Shown: positions 17,904 through 27,506, counted from the first letter of the stretch. The stretch: 64,000 nt of DNA from Hyphococcus sp. (GCA_021776335.1 JAJFGB010000006.1:62001-126000); one strand, 5' to 3'. The notes: generated by a model not told the origin, from the sequence alone. Numbers and translations: made by a program.

Positions 17904-19176
17904 CGAGATAACGCTCTTTCTGACATTCCCATGAATAACGTGAAGCCAGCCGCTCGCGAGCCTTTGCCCCCATGGCGGCGCGTGTCGCCGGCGACTCGAT
18001 CAGGTTGGAAAGACACGCAGCAAGAGAGGCGGGATCGTTATTGACTGCATAAAAAGCCGAATCCCCGGCGATCTTCCTGCATTCTGCAAGGTCGAACATG
18101 ACAGATGGCAGACTGTAAGCCATGTATTCCATGATCTTGTTCATTGCGAGGCGGTCATTAAAGGAATTTTTGGGATCTGATCCAACCCCAATATCAGCCG
18201 TGGCAAAAGCGTTAGCCAGATCATCGCCATTTAGGAAACCGGCAAATGTAACGTGATCGCTGACGCCCAATTCGCTGGCGCGCGCCTCCATGAGCGATCG
18301 CTCCGGCCCCTCTCCTGCAACTAACAAGTGAAACCGGTCGCCGCCTGGTAAACCGCGCAGATTCAAAACCGCATCCAATAGCAAATCCAGTCCGTCTTGC
18401 GATCCGATAACGCCAACCCAAAAAACAAGAATCTCTTTTCCGGCTTTCAATCCTGGTGTTTTTTTACCTGGATTTAACCGTCCTAAATCAGGCGCCGAAT
18501 ATACGGTCAACGTATCTTCGGTTTTCTTCCCACCCGCATTAATTGCGTGAGCGCGGAAAGCCGCATTCGTTGCAATCGTCCGATCCGCAACTCTAAAGGT
18601 CATTTTTTCCGCCCAGCGCGCTATCCTCAGGAGGATGCCCGAGGCGGATCCCGTTTTTTGAACAAGCAATTCCGGCGTCAAGTCATGATGATCAAAGACG
18701 ATTTTGGCGCCGCCGAATTTCTTGGCAATCAAAGCGGGGGCGAAAAGAAAATCTGGCGGATTGCAAATCTGTACGACGTCGATATCGCGAACACCAAGCT
18801 GCAATAGGCGACAGCTTTCACAAAACAGGGCATTGGCGTATTCCAGCGCATATCCACCCATGTTACGCGCCTCGAACACCAGGGGATGACGGTAAACATC
18901 AATGCCCTCCAGAACCTCAAAAGCCGTACGATAAGAACCAACCTGTGGCGAGATGATGGAAACCCGCCAACCTTCTTCTTTCAAAGCGCGCGCCTGTTGC
19001 CACACTCTGCGGTCCGGCGGGACGGTCATGTTTTCGATGATGATTACGGCATGCGGCGACCGGTCGGACCGGCGACGCGCGCTCGGGCGCGATGAGGCTT
19101 CCGTCAACAGCGCGCTTTGTGCGGTTGCCACTTCTGGCGCAGCCAAACGCGGCGCATTAATATTGGTTTTTACCAA
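17872..19176 (-). CDS. Family 4 glycosyltransferase, first gene of the exopolysaccharide operon
   Basis: About 434 residues. The N domain shows VIIIENMTVPPDRRVWQQARALKEEGWRVSIISP, and the C domain shows VFWVGVIGSQDGLDLLLDA, FHLLVAGEGPE, HVTFAGFL and MNKIMEYMAYSLP, typical of GT4 retaining transferases. The start is unsettled: the frame opens after a TAA and offers no ATG before the conserved core. The track TTG at 19176 has no clear ribosome site, and a GTG at codon 17 is another option. The first 40 residues look disordered. It probably adds an early sugar of the repeat unit. Confidence 0.85.
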   Translation of the reverse strand: MVKTNINAPRLAAPEVATAQSALLTEASSRPSARRRSDRSPHAVIIIENMTVPPDRRVWQQARALKEEGWRVSIISPQVGSYRTAFEVLEGIDVYRHPLVFEARNMGGYALEYANALFCESCRLLQLGVRDIDVVQICNPPDFLFAPALIAKKFGGAKIVFDHHDLTPELLVQKTGSASGILLRIARWAEKMTFRVADRTIATNAAFRAHAINAGGKKTEDTLTVYSAPDLGRLNPGKKTPGLKAGKEILVFWVGVIGSQDGLDLLLDAVLNLRGLPGGDRFHLLVAGEGPERSLMEARASELGVSDHVTFAGFLNGDDLANAFATADIGVGSDPKNSFNDRLAMNKIMEYMAYSLPSVMFDLAECRKIAGDSAFYAVNNDPASLAACLSNLIESPATRAAMGAKARERLASRYSWECQKERYLDVFRSLIESA

Positions 19177-19592
19177 CTGCTTTAAGCCTGGGTTAATTCT
19201 ACCCGTCGAAGAACGCCCATTGCAGCATTAGAAACTTTCAAAGTGCTGAACCAAACAAAAAAAACTTTGGAGAAAGTGTAACGCCGGCCGATGCCGCTTT
19301 TGCGAGGGGCGTTGATTCCGATTGTTCTTGGTGCGTTGGTTGACGCGACGCCTTACGGCGCTGCGTCGGCATCTATGCTTGCGCTAAAACTTGGCGCAAC
19401 ACGCACAACAATTTAAGTTTGTAGTTTTCATGCTCAGAATATTAAACGGCGTCTACAAAAGCGCGCAGTAAAACCGGCGCCTGACATCGGCGCGCGGTTT
19501 TCCAATATTCTCCACCCTTACGCCAAAAAATTGTACAAACGATTTTTGTAATCGCGTCTCGAAATACAAAACCGCCGCGCTTTTTCAGCGCG
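19177..19592. other. Intergenic region between exopolysaccharide operon and rph
   Basis: About 415 nt. The rph-proximal side holds two hairpins, annotated separately. The side near the GT4 gene should carry the promoter of the leftward eight-gene operon; it is A/T rich around 19240-19270, but I cannot define -35/-10 boxes with confidence. A 41-codon plus-strand reading frame (19291-19416) is discussed as a finding. No other gene is seen. Confidence 0.5.
19469..19503 (-). terminator. Strong bidirectional hairpin, likely rph terminator
   Basis: AAAACCGGCGCC and GGCGCGCGGTTTT form a long GC stem with one bulge and loop TGACAT(C). T runs end the stem on both strands. It lies about 90 nt after the rph stop and is the best candidate for the end of that transcript. 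Confidence 0.7.
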
Positions 19593-19593
19593 C
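19575..19593 (-). terminator. Short hairpin at the rph stop codon
   Basis: On the minus strand AGCGCG / CGCGCT-type stem of 6 bp with loop GAAAA, followed by GCGGTTTTG. It begins at the rph stop codon. Weak; it may be a first, leaky stop before the stronger hairpin downstream. Confidence 0.4.
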
Positions 19594-20297
19594 TAAATTT
19601 CGGCCTGCATTTTTTCCAGGGTCGAACAACCCTCTTTGGCAAGACCCAACAGCGCCGCAAACTGTTCATCAGAAAAAGGATCGCCCTCGGCCGTCGCCTG
19701 AATTTCAACCAGCCCGCCTGTGCCAGTGATGACAAAATTGGCATCCGCCTGGGCTGTTGAATCTTCATCATAATCAAGGTCGAGGGCAGGCGCGCCAGCG
19801 ACGAGGCCACAAGAAATTGCTGCAACCCTGTCATTGACAGGGTTGGATTTGATGATGCCCTGCTTAACCGCCCACTCACAGCATTGATTCATCGCAACCC
19901 AGGCGCCCGTAACCGACGCCGTGCGCGTACCCCCGTCAGCCTGAATAACGTCGCAATCGATCAAAATTTGCCGCTCTCCAAGCGCCTTAAGGTCGACGAC
20001 CGCCCGCAATGACCGGCCAATCAGACGCTGAATTTCCTGTGTCCGACCGGATTGGCCGCGTTTTGCTTCGCGTTTCATGCGTCCGCCCGTGGACCGGGGC
20101 AACATGCCATATTCCGCCGTTACCCAACCGCGGCCGCCGCCGCGCAACCATGGCGGCGTTGTTTCGTCCCAGCTCGCGGTACACAGCACGTGGGTTTCGC
20201 CAAACTTGATGAGGCACGACCCCTCTGCGTGCTTGGCGTAGCCCGACTCAAAGGATACGGCGCGAAGTTCATTAAAGGCGCGGCCAGATGGTCTCAT
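19593..20297 (-). CDS. rph: Ribonuclease PH
   Basis: Phosphate-dependent 3'-5' exoribonuclease that trims tRNA 3' ends. 234 residues, the usual size: [105 protein letters not shown] and [29 protein letters not shown] precedes the ATG. It is divergent from hrcA, the standard arrangement in Alphaproteobacteria. Confidence 0.97.
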   Translation of the reverse strand: MRPSGRAFNELRAVSFESGYAKHAEGSCLIKFGETHVLCTASWDETTPPWLRGGGRGWVTAEYGMLPRSTGGRMKREAKRGQSGRTQEIQRLIGRSLRAVVDLKALGERQILIDCDVIQADGGTRTASVTGAWVAMNQCCEWAVKQGIIKSNPVNDRVAAISCGLVAGAPALDLDYDEDSTAQADANFVITGTGGLVEIQATAEGDPFSDEQFAALLGLAKEGCSTLEKMQAEI

Positions 20298-20429
20298 GAA
20301 TATCTCCTAGTTTGTGCGAGCGTTCCTACCGCCTGGCCGGCAAGCTTGTCGAGCTATCTTACCTTTTGGTTTGCGGCAGAATTGTATTATTTTCTGAAAT
20401 CTGACTGAAATTGCCTTATCTAAAAGCCC

Positions 20430-21458
20430 ATGACAGTTCTAAACGATATCGATCAACGCTCCCGCGAGATTTTTCGCCGCCTGGTTGAATCATATTTATC
20501 GTCCGGCGAACCTATCGGGTCACGCACGCTCAGCAATGATATCGGGATATCTGTCTCGGCGGCGACAATTCGCAATGTCATGGCCGATCTCACAGATATC
20601 GGCCTTCTCCACGCACCGCATATTTCTGCGGGACGATTGCCAACAGAGCTTGGCTTAAGACTTTTTGTCGATGGCCTGATGCAGGTCGGCGATTTAACGC
20701 CTGAGGAACGCCGCGCCATCGAATCAGAAAAGTCCGCCGGCAATGTCGAAAGCCTCCTGGAGGAGGCGGCCTTGCGGCTGTCGGGCCTAACGCAGACCGC
20801 CAGTCTGATCGTGACACAGAAGACGGATGCGCCATTGCGCCATATCGAATTCGTCAGCACCGGCCCCGGCAAAGCGCTTGTTATTATTGTTTTCGAAGAC
20901 GGCCGTGTTGAGAACCGTGTCATTGAAACCCCCGGCGACCTGCCCGCATCGACGCTGATAGCCGCCGGTAATTATCTAAATACCAGGCTTAATGGGCGCA
21001 GCCTCAATGAGACCCGCGCCAGCATCCTTGAGGAAGTTGAAACCAATCGCGCCGAACTGGACCTTTTGACAAGCAAACTTGTGCGGCAAGGCGTTGCCAA
21101 GATCGCAGGCGGCGATGATTTCACCCTCATCGTACGCGGTCGTGGGCATCTTCTCGACGACCCCGCGGAGCAGGACCTCGAACGCGTCCGCATGCTGTTG
21201 GATGACCTGGAGCAAAAACGTGACGTGATCGACGCGCTGACCGCCGCCAAGGATGGCGAGGGCGTAAAGGTCTTTATAGGCTCCGAGAACCGGCTTTTTT
21301 CCCTGTCAGGCTCGTCGGTGATCGTGGCGCCTTATCGCGATGAATCCCGGAAGATAGTCGGTGTTTTGGGCGTGGTCGGCCCAACCCGGCTCAATTATGC
21401 CAAAGTGGTCCCAATCGTCGATTACACGGCTGAAGTTGTCTCCCGGATGTTGAAATAA
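20430..21458 (+). CDS. hrcA: Heat-inducible transcription repressor HrcA
   Basis: 342 residues: N-terminal winged helix (REIFRRLVESYLSSGEPIGSRTLSNDIGISVSAATIRNVMADL), then the GAF-like central domain and a C-terminal end PTRLNYAKVVPIVDYTAEVVSRML. It represses groESL/dnaK-type genes by binding CIRCE operators, with GroEL as its helper. grpE follows 56 nt later, probably in the same transcript. I looked for a CIRCE repeat (TTAGCACTC-N9-GAGTGCTAA) in the 130-nt divergent gap and found none, so autoregulation through CIRCE is not supported here. Confidence 0.97.
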   Translation: MTVLNDIDQRSREIFRRLVESYLSSGEPIGSRTLSNDIGISVSAATIRNVMADLTDIGLLHAPHISAGRLPTELGLRLFVDGLMQVGDLTPEERRAIESEKSAGNVESLLEEAALRLSGLTQTASLIVTQKTDAPLRHIEFVSTGPGKALVIIVFEDGRVENRVIETPGDLPASTLIAAGNYLNTRLNGRSLNETRASILEEVETNRAELDLLTSKLVRQGVAKIAGGDDFTLIVRGRGHLLDDPAEQDLERVRMLLDDLEQKRDVIDALTAAKDGEGVKVFIGSENRLFSLSGSSVIVAPYRDESRKIVGVLGVVGPTRLNYAKVVPIVDYTAEVVSRMLK

Positions 21459-21514
21459 TCCTCCGCCACGCGTACATGCGCACGCGAGCAAGCCACCGAA
21501 AACAAAGTAGAGCC

Positions 21515-22129
21515 ATGAGTGAACATGATTATCCGTCGAACGCCGACCAGCCAAATGAGGGCGAGTCTGAGTTCGATGGCGACGCGCCAGACGAGGAACA
21601 ACCCGAAGGCGCAGCCAACGCCGCCGAGGAAGAGGTTGCGCAACTAAACGATCGCATTTTGCGCCTGGCTGCCGAACTCGAAAACACGCGGCGACGAGCG
21701 GCGCGAGAAAAAGCTGACGCCGGCCGCTACGCAATCGCCAGTTTTACACGCGACCTTCTGGGCGTTGCGGATAATTTTGAGCGCGCCTTGCGCGCCGCCG
21801 GCGATGAAAATCAACCGGCGACCAGCGAAGGCGCCTCCAGCTTGATTGCAGGTCTGCGAATGACTGAAAAAGAACTGCTCAATGTTTTTGAACGCAATGG
21901 CGTGCAGCGCGTCTTCCCGGGCGGCGAAAAATTCGACCCCCATCTACATCAGGCAGTAGCGCAGGTGCCAAGCGATACAGTGCCCACGGGTCATGTCGTT
22001 GATGTTGCACAGGCTGGTTTTATGATTGGGGACCGCGTGCTTCGAGCCGCCATGGTCACCGTTTCGAACGGCGCCGCGCAGTCATCAAGCGGCGATGGGC
22101 CCGGCGCCCATGTGGACACTGAGGCTTGA
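21515..22129 (+). CDS. grpE: Nucleotide exchange factor GrpE
   Basis: Co-chaperone that releases ADP from DnaK. 204 residues: an acidic disordered N-terminus, a long dimerising helix (EEEVAQLNDRILRLAAELENTRRRAAREK), and the beta domain with GVQRVFPGGEKFDPHLHQAVAQVPSDTVPTGHVVDVAQAGFMIGDRVLRAAMVTVS. The track start 39 nt upstream adds residues without family support; MSEHDYP at 21515 is the natural N-terminus. Follows hrcA as in many Alphaproteobacteria. dnaK/dnaJ are not in the window. Confidence 0.96.
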   Translation: MSEHDYPSNADQPNEGESEFDGDAPDEEQPEGAANAAEEEVAQLNDRILRLAAELENTRRRAAREKADAGRYAIASFTRDLLGVADNFERALRAAGDENQPATSEGASSLIAGLRMTEKELLNVFERNGVQRVFPGGEKFDPHLHQAVAQVPSDTVPTGHVVDVAQAGFMIGDRVLRAAMVTVSNGAAQSSSGDGPGAHVDTEA

Positions 22130-22162
22130 GGTCCAATCTATCCCGCCTCGGCGTAAAAAGTA

Positions 22163-23755
22163 CTAGACCGTCGGCCCTGCCGCTTTGACAGCGTCACTGA
22201 CATAAGCTTCGTAAATTTTAAAATTCTCCACGAACATGGCGGCAAGTTTTTGGGCTTGTGCGTCATAACCGGTTGGATCACTCCAGGTGCCGCGCGGCGT
22301 CAGAATTCTCTCATCAACGCCTTCGACCTTGGTCGGTACGCTAAAACCAAAAATCGGGTCCTTGGTCATTGGCGCAGCGTTCAGCGATCCATTGAGCGCT
22401 GCGGCGAGTAGCGCTCGGGTTTCCTTGATCGGCATACGTTTGCCCTCGCCATGGGGCCCGCCAGTCCAACCAGTGCTCACCAGCCAGCAATCAACGCTGT
22501 GTTGATCAATCAGCGCACCAAGTAACTTTCCGTATTCGGACGGGTGGCGCGGCATAAAGGGGGCGCCGAAACAGGTCGAAAATGTCGCCTGCGGTTCATT
22601 GCCAAGGCCTTTTTCTGTGCCGGCAACCTTTGCCGTGTAGCCGGAAAGAAACATGTACATCGCTTGCGCCGGCGTCAATTTCGCAATTGGCGGCATGACG
22701 CCAAACGCATCGCAGGTCAGCATGATGATATTTTTAGGGTGTCCCGTGCGGCCGTCGGCGCTCGCATTCGGAATGTAATGGATCGGATAGGCGCCGCGCG
22801 AATTTTCCGCCAATGTTGCATCATCAAGGTCAAGCTCGCGCGTATCCGGATCCATCACGACATTTTCAAGCACAGTGCCAAAACGCTTGGTCGTTGCAAA
22901 AATCTCCGGTTCCGCAGACGGCGACAGACGGATCATCTTTGCGTAACAGCCGCCTTCAAAATTAAACAACCCGTTGGGGCCCCAGCCGTGCTCATCATCA
23001 CCAATCAATGTGCGCTTGGGGTCTGCGGATAATGTTGTTTTGCCGGTGCCAGAAAGGCCAAAAAAGATGGCTGGATCGCTCTCCGTCCCGAAATTGACCG
23101 AGCAATGCATCGGCATCACATTTTTTTCAGGCAGCAGGAAATTGAGGATCGTGAAAACTGATTTCTTCATCTCGCCAGCATAGGATGTGCCGCCGATGAG
23201 AACGATCCGGCGCACAAAATCAACGGCAATGACCGTCTTCGACTGACAGCCGTGAACAGAAGGGTCAGCCTCAAATCCCGGCAAATCAACAATCGTGAAA
23301 TCCGGATCTCCGTCGCGCTCGGAAAGCGGCGGCCGCACCAGAAGATGCTGAATAAAAAGTCCGTGCCATGCATATTCTGTGAAGACGCGAACATTAATGG
23401 CGTAATCTTGGTCGGCGCCGCCGCGCAAATCCTGTTTGATCAGGTCGCGCTCGCTGGCATAGGCGAGCATGTCACGATGAAGCAGGTCAAATTGCTGCGG
23501 GGTGATATCCTTACTGGCGTCCCACCAGATTTTCTCTTCGATTTCCGGATGACGAACAATAAATTTGTCCTGCGCCGAGCGGCCGGTGTGCTCGCCGGTC
23601 TTAACCACCAGGGGTCCATCTTTCGCGACATCACCCTCGCCCCGCGCAACAGATAATTGGTAAAGTGCGGCGGCTGAAAGATTGGCCAGGCCATCAGGCG
23701 CACAATCGTCAAAACAGCTCGCGGCGCCATGCGCCGTCGAAACAGAAACGCTCAT
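22163..23755 (-). CDS. pckA: Phosphoenolpyruvate carboxykinase (ATP)
   Basis: Makes phosphoenolpyruvate from oxaloacetate and ATP, the entry step of gluconeogenesis from C4 acids. 530 residues, normal for the ATP form. Seen: [17 protein letters not shown], the PEPCK phosphate loop [38 protein letters not shown] (metal site) and FTSGYTAK-like [13 protein letters not shown]. The ATG at 23755 has GGAGG eight bases upstream; the track start adds 13 spurious residues. It is convergent with grpE and stands alone. In some relatives chvI/chvG lie nearby; not here. Confidence 0.97.
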   Translation of the reverse strand: MSVSVSTAHGAASCFDDCAPDGLANLSAAALYQLSVARGEGDVAKDGPLVVKTGEHTGRSAQDKFIVRHPEIEEKIWWDASKDITPQQFDLLHRDMLAYASERDLIKQDLRGGADQDYAINVRVFTEYAWHGLFIQHLLVRPPLSERDGDPDFTIVDLPGFEADPSVHGCQSKTVIAVDFVRRIVLIGGTSYAGEMKKSVFTILNFLLPEKNVMPMHCSVNFGTESDPAIFFGLSGTGKTTLSADPKRTLIGDDEHGWGPNGLFNFEGGCYAKMIRLSPSAEPEIFATTKRFGTVLENVVMDPDTRELDLDDATLAENSRGAYPIHYIPNASADGRTGHPKNIIMLTCDAFGVMPPIAKLTPAQAMYMFLSGYTAKVAGTEKGLGNEPQATFSTCFGAPFMPRHPSEYGKLLGALIDQHSVDCWLVSTGWTGGPHGEGKRMPIKETRALLAAALNGSLNAAPMTKDPIFGFSVPTKVEGVDERILTPRGTWSDPTGYDAQAQKLAAMFVENFKIYEAYVSDAVKAAGPTV

Positions 23756-23952
23756 TAATTTTCCTCCCAAACCCCAAATACGAGGCGTCGCCACATTCCG
23801 GGAAAATCGCCCCGATTTTGGCTACTGCGGGGCTCTTAATCCAAAAAACGGGCCATGAACAGGCGCAAGATGGCGATTCCGGACTGTATTCGGCTTGCGC
23901 CACCAGAGACTGCATGCGACATGCCCGTTAACTAGTTTTGGGAGGCTATTCG

Positions 23953-25668
23953 ATGACTAAATTCGCGCGTTTAGGGTTCGCCGCTTCGGCGATTATTTTC
24001 CTCTGGTCCTGCAGCAATGAAGCCGAAAAAGCACACGACGCGGGATCTGAGTCTGCTACAGATGTATCCCCGGCAACGGATTCTGATACCGGCCCGGGCG
24101 CCATTACAGGAGAAGGTCTAGCGCGCCACATTAAGGCCCTCGCCTCTGACGACTTTGAGGGCCGCGCGCCGACAACGCCAGGCGGCGAAAAAGCACGCCG
24201 CTATATCGCCAATGAATATCAACGTCTCGGCCTCGAACCCGTCAATGGAAGCTATTTCCAGAGCGTGCCTATGGTCGAAGCAACGCTTGATCCGGCGCAA
24301 TCCAATTTTCACGTCAATATCAACGGCGCCATTCGCGCGCTCGGCTATAAAACTGACAGTGTTTACTGGACGAAGCGCGTCGAAGAAAATGTGTCTTTTG
24401 AAAACAGCGACATGGTCTTTGTCGGCTATGGCGTCGTGGCGCCGGAATATGGCTGGAATGATTATGAGGGCGTCGACGTCGCTGGCAAAACGGTCGTCAT
24501 ACTCGTCAACGATCCGGGTTTTGCAACGCAAGATCCCAATCTCTTCAATGGCAACGCGATGACTTATTACGGTCGCTGGACATACAAATATGAAGAAGCG
24601 GCACGCCAAGGCGCAGTGGCGGCCCTTGTCATTCACGACACAGCGCCTGCTGCCTATGGTTGGGGCGTCGTTGAAGGCTCCTGGTCAGGTCCGCAACTCG
24701 ATCTTCAGCGCCCGGACAATGGCGCCGGCCGCGCCATTGCTGAAGGCTGGATCACCAATGAAACTGCACGTGAATTACTTAATGCCGCCGGCCTTGATCT
24801 TGATACGCTTCAGGATGCTGCCATTTCCAGCGATTTCGACCCGGCGCCAATGACAGGGCTGACAGCGTCAGCAAATCTCGTCCAAACCATCCGCCGCAGC
24901 GAAGATGCCAATGTTATCGGCGTACTGCCCGGCGCCGAGCACCCAGATGAGTATGTCCTTTATATGGGGCATTGGGATCATTTGGGCATTAATCCTACTC
25001 AGGATGGCGAAGACAAAATATTTAACGGCGCGGTTGATAACGCCACTGGCATTGCGGCTATGCTTGAGATCGCGGAGCGCTTTGCGAACAACGAGGAACG
25101 CCCGGCACGTTCGATTTTATTCGCAGCTGTGACAGCCGAGGAATCTGGCCTCTTGGGTTCAGCCTATATGGCGGAAGACCCGCCAGTGCCGCTCGCGCAA
25201 ATTGTCGGCGGTATCAATATTGATGCGATACTCCCTTCACCACCGGCAAAAGATATTATTGTCGTTGGGTATGGCGCATCGCAGCTCGAAGACATCCTTA
25301 AAGCCGCTGCGGAAAATCATGACCGTTATCTAAGGCCCGACGCAGAACCGGAAAAAGGGTACTTTTATCGCTCCGATCACATCTCCTTCGCGAAAAAAGG
25401 CGTGCCAATGCTCTATGCGGATAGCGGTATTGATTTGCGCGAAGGCGGAGAGGATGCCGGCCGAAGTTTTGGCGCGGGCTACACAAATAATCGCTACCAC
25501 GCACCATCTGATGAATATAACGATAGTTGGAATATGAGCGGCATGACCGACACCGTAGAAGTTCTATATGAAACAGGCGCCGCCATCGCCTATTCCGGCG
25601 ATTGGCCGAATTGGTATGAGGGCAATGAATTTCGCGCCCTACGAGACGCGCAGCGTAGCGGCGAATAG
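23953..25668 (+). CDS. M28-family zinc peptidase, predicted lipoprotein with PA domain
   Basis: 571 residues. Signal sequence MTKFARLGFAASAIIFLWSC has a lipoprotein-like cysteine; the Trp at -2 is unusual, so lipidation is likely but not certain. A PA-type insert (about residues 140-230) is followed by the M28 di-zinc domain: GHWDHLG, DNATGIAAMLEI, TAEESGLLGSAYM and RSDHISFAKKGVP. It probably acts as an aminopeptidase facing the periplasm or surface. The ATG at 23953 has GGAGG at ideal spacing. A strong terminator follows. Confidence 0.9.
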   Translation: MTKFARLGFAASAIIFLWSCSNEAEKAHDAGSESATDVSPATDSDTGPGAITGEGLARHIKALASDDFEGRAPTTPGGEKARRYIANEYQRLGLEPVNGSYFQSVPMVEATLDPAQSNFHVNINGAIRALGYKTDSVYWTKRVEENVSFENSDMVFVGYGVVAPEYGWNDYEGVDVAGKTVVILVNDPGFATQDPNLFNGNAMTYYGRWTYKYEEAARQGAVAALVIHDTAPAAYGWGVVEGSWSGPQLDLQRPDNGAGRAIAEGWITNETARELLNAAGLDLDTLQDAAISSDFDPAPMTGLTASANLVQTIRRSEDANVIGVLPGAEHPDEYVLYMGHWDHLGINPTQDGEDKIFNGAVDNATGIAAMLEIAERFANNEERPARSILFAAVTAEESGLLGSAYMAEDPPVPLAQIVGGINIDAILPSPPAKDIIVVGYGASQLEDILKAAAENHDRYLRPDAEPEKGYFYRSDHISFAKKGVPMLYADSGIDLREGGEDAGRSFGAGYTNNRYHAPSDEYNDSWNMSGMTDTVEVLYETGAAIAYSGDWPNWYEGNEFRALRDAQRSGE

Positions 25669-25691
25669 CAACTTGTCAGCGCCGAAAATTA

Positions 25692-25722
25692 AGCAGCGCC
25701 CTGCTTGGGCGCTGCTTTTTTT
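25692..25722 (+). terminator. Rho-independent terminator after the M28 peptidase
   Basis: AGCAGCGCCC / GGGCGCTGCT, ten perfect pairs with loop TGCTT, followed by seven T. A textbook intrinsic terminator 25 nt after the stop codon. Confidence 0.93.
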
Positions 25723-25820
25723 AGAAATGATTAACCAAGCACGCTAAGCCGTTGTTAAGCGTGATCGCCCAAAGTTTCATTCAGAAAAGGCTGGAATCCT
25801 TTTCTAAGTAGGAATGAACT

Positions 25821-26072
25821 TTGGAAACAATTTTTGACTTTTTGTCAGTCGTGCTTTTCATCGTAACCGCCGGGCTTTTTTTTCTGCGGTTTCGCCATGA
25901 AGACCCGCCGCTTGCGCCATATCTTGTGATTTCGCTGGTATGCGCTGTTGGCAATTGGCTCGGCAATAATGGCGGCGGTGTCGCAGCGATTGCGTTCCTC
26001 ATTGCAGGGTCATTTCTAACGCTGCACCTTGCAAGCGAACCCTATCGAGAGAGAGCGGACGGACAATCCTGA
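25821..26072 (+). CDS. Small membrane protein, probable XrtV sorting-system accessory protein
   Basis: 83 residues, mostly three hydrophobic segments (FDFLSVVLFIVTAGLFFL, LAPYLVISLVCAVGNWLGN, VAAIAFLIAGSFLTLHL). The pattern METxFDxxxVxLF ... P...YL...CAVxNxLGNxG matches my recollection of the short protein called XrtV sorting system accessory protein. That cannot be checked here. The start is TTG, set by AGGA seven bases upstream. It stands alone, about 12 kb from the exosortase gene. If correct, it works in the inner membrane beside the exosortase. Confidence 0.65.
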   Translation: METIFDFLSVVLFIVTAGLFFLRFRHEDPPLAPYLVISLVCAVGNWLGNNGGGVAAIAFLIAGSFLTLHLASEPYRERADGQS

Positions 26073-26156
26073 TCCGGCATTAGGTCATGTTTTTAAATTC
26101 GCGTTTTTCCACGTGATCTACCCGTAAAATGGGCGGCTACTTTTCCTGATCACACT

Positions 26157-27443
26157 CTAGACCCAAAACCAAAAAGGCCGCGCACGACACCAAAGTGTCA
26201 GCAGCCATTTTTCACCTGATACAACCGGCGCACCCGCATGAAGGGTATTGGGAAAAGGCTCTTCCCGTTCATCCGTATTATGAAATAAAAATGCATCACC
26301 TGGGGCGCCGCGAAGCGAGACATCGAGCTTTGGGAACAATGTTTCGCCGCCTTCATAATCATCATTCAGGGCGATCAACAGTGTTCGGATACGCTGACCC
26401 GAGCGCTTCACTTCAGAATAGTCCGCTGCGTCCTCCGGCAAAAAATCATGGTGCGGTTTATATTCCTGGCCCGGCGTGTAGCGCAAAATCCCCATTAGTT
26501 CACAGTTTTCTATCGGCACGCCGGCATATTGTGAAAGCCGCGTGTAAATCGCGATTAACGTTAGGTCGAGATCCAAAAGACCAAACATTGCACCATCAGA
26601 AGTGCGGTACTGAGCGTGATCGGCTTTACTCGTTTCCGAATTCACAACCCTCGACGGCGTCAGCAAAGGCGCCGACGCACATATTACGTAGTCACACTCC
26701 TCCGGCGTTAGCGCTTTTTCAAAATGCAGAATATCCGGACCGGTATTCAGGGCTCTGGCCGCCTGATCAGCGCCCGCCGTTTGCGCCGCCGCCGCGGCAG
26801 CAGCGATCTCTTCAATCGTGACCGGCTGCGTAGCGCCGCGCTCGCCATCGGGATCGCTTAATCGGTGTGCCAACGGTGCGCCCGCATCACGCAGCTTTGC
26901 CGCCAGGGCTTTGCCTTCATCAGCACCCAAGACATCGCCTCGCCGCAGCGCGAGATAGATCGCAACCCAATCTCCACTCCTGGCAGCATCGCGCAACATC
27001 GCCGCGCCGGTTGCGCGATCGCCTGCCCCAATCGCTGCGAGGACGGCGAGCTCGCGCATCGCCAAAGGGTGGCCCGACCGCGCAGCATCGGCGAGCAATG
27101 CTACAGCACCAGCCCAACTGCGTTCCACACCAAGACCAATTGCCGTCAGTACTGCGAGCTGGCGCAAAGCCGCCGCGCCGCCGGCCTCAGCGGCAGTCTT
27201 CAGCATTTTCACTGCGTCACCGACGCGCATTTCTTCCGGCGGGACAGAGAGCAATTGTGTCGCCCGCGTATAAAGCGCACCGGGATGCCCGGCCGCCGCT
27301 GCCTTTTCAGCCCAGCGACGCGCTTCTTCTTCATTGCCAGAGCGGTCAAAATGCGCCGCCAGACGATATTGCGCGGCTGCGTCCCCGGCTGCGGCCAATT
27401 CGGTGAGGCTTTTGAGGTTTTCCATTTCAAGTTTTGATAGCAT
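26157..27443 (-). CDS. Sel1-repeat protein fused to a prolyl 4-hydroxylase-type 2OG-Fe(II) oxygenase
   Basis: About 428 residues. The first 190 are Ala-rich Sel1-like helical repeats (AAAQYRLAAHFDRSGNEEEARRWAEKAAAAGHPGALY, LLADAARSGHPLAMRELAVLAAIG). The C-terminal 180 form a P4Hc domain: LMGILRYTPGQEYKPHHDFLP (HxD iron ligands), GGETLFPKL, GDAFLFHN and PNTLHAGAPVVSGEKWLLTLW (distal His and 2-oxoglutarate Lys). It likely hydroxylates proline or another residue in a protein target bound by the repeats; the target is unknown. The track start includes 60 spurious residues; ATG at 27443 or 27425 fits better. Confidence 0.85.
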   Translation of the reverse strand: MLSKLEMENLKSLTELAAAGDAAAQYRLAAHFDRSGNEEEARRWAEKAAAAGHPGALYTRATQLLSVPPEEMRVGDAVKMLKTAAEAGGAAALRQLAVLTAIGLGVERSWAGAVALLADAARSGHPLAMRELAVLAAIGAGDRATGAAMLRDAARSGDWVAIYLALRRGDVLGADEGKALAAKLRDAGAPLAHRLSDPDGERGATQPVTIEEIAAAAAAAQTAGADQAARALNTGPDILHFEKALTPEECDYVICASAPLLTPSRVVNSETSKADHAQYRTSDGAMFGLLDLDLTLIAIYTRLSQYAGVPIENCELMGILRYTPGQEYKPHHDFLPEDAADYSEVKRSGQRIRTLLIALNDDYEGGETLFPKLDVSLRGAPGDAFLFHNTDEREEPFPNTLHAGAPVVSGEKWLLTLWCRARPFWFWV

Positions 27444-27506
27444 GAGAAAATGCGCGTAAAAACAGGCAATTGACGCCTGGATTGGCGCAACGGAGCCGCA
27501 CCGCCC

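Noticed and set aside
19442-19879. 145-aa ORF overlapping rph
   Set aside because: Shadow of rph in another frame; rph is certain and the extension crosses its terminator hairpins.
20298-20429. CIRCE operator expected at hrcA
   Set aside because: The TTAGCACTC-N9-GAGTGCTAA repeat was searched for by eye in the divergent gap and is absent.
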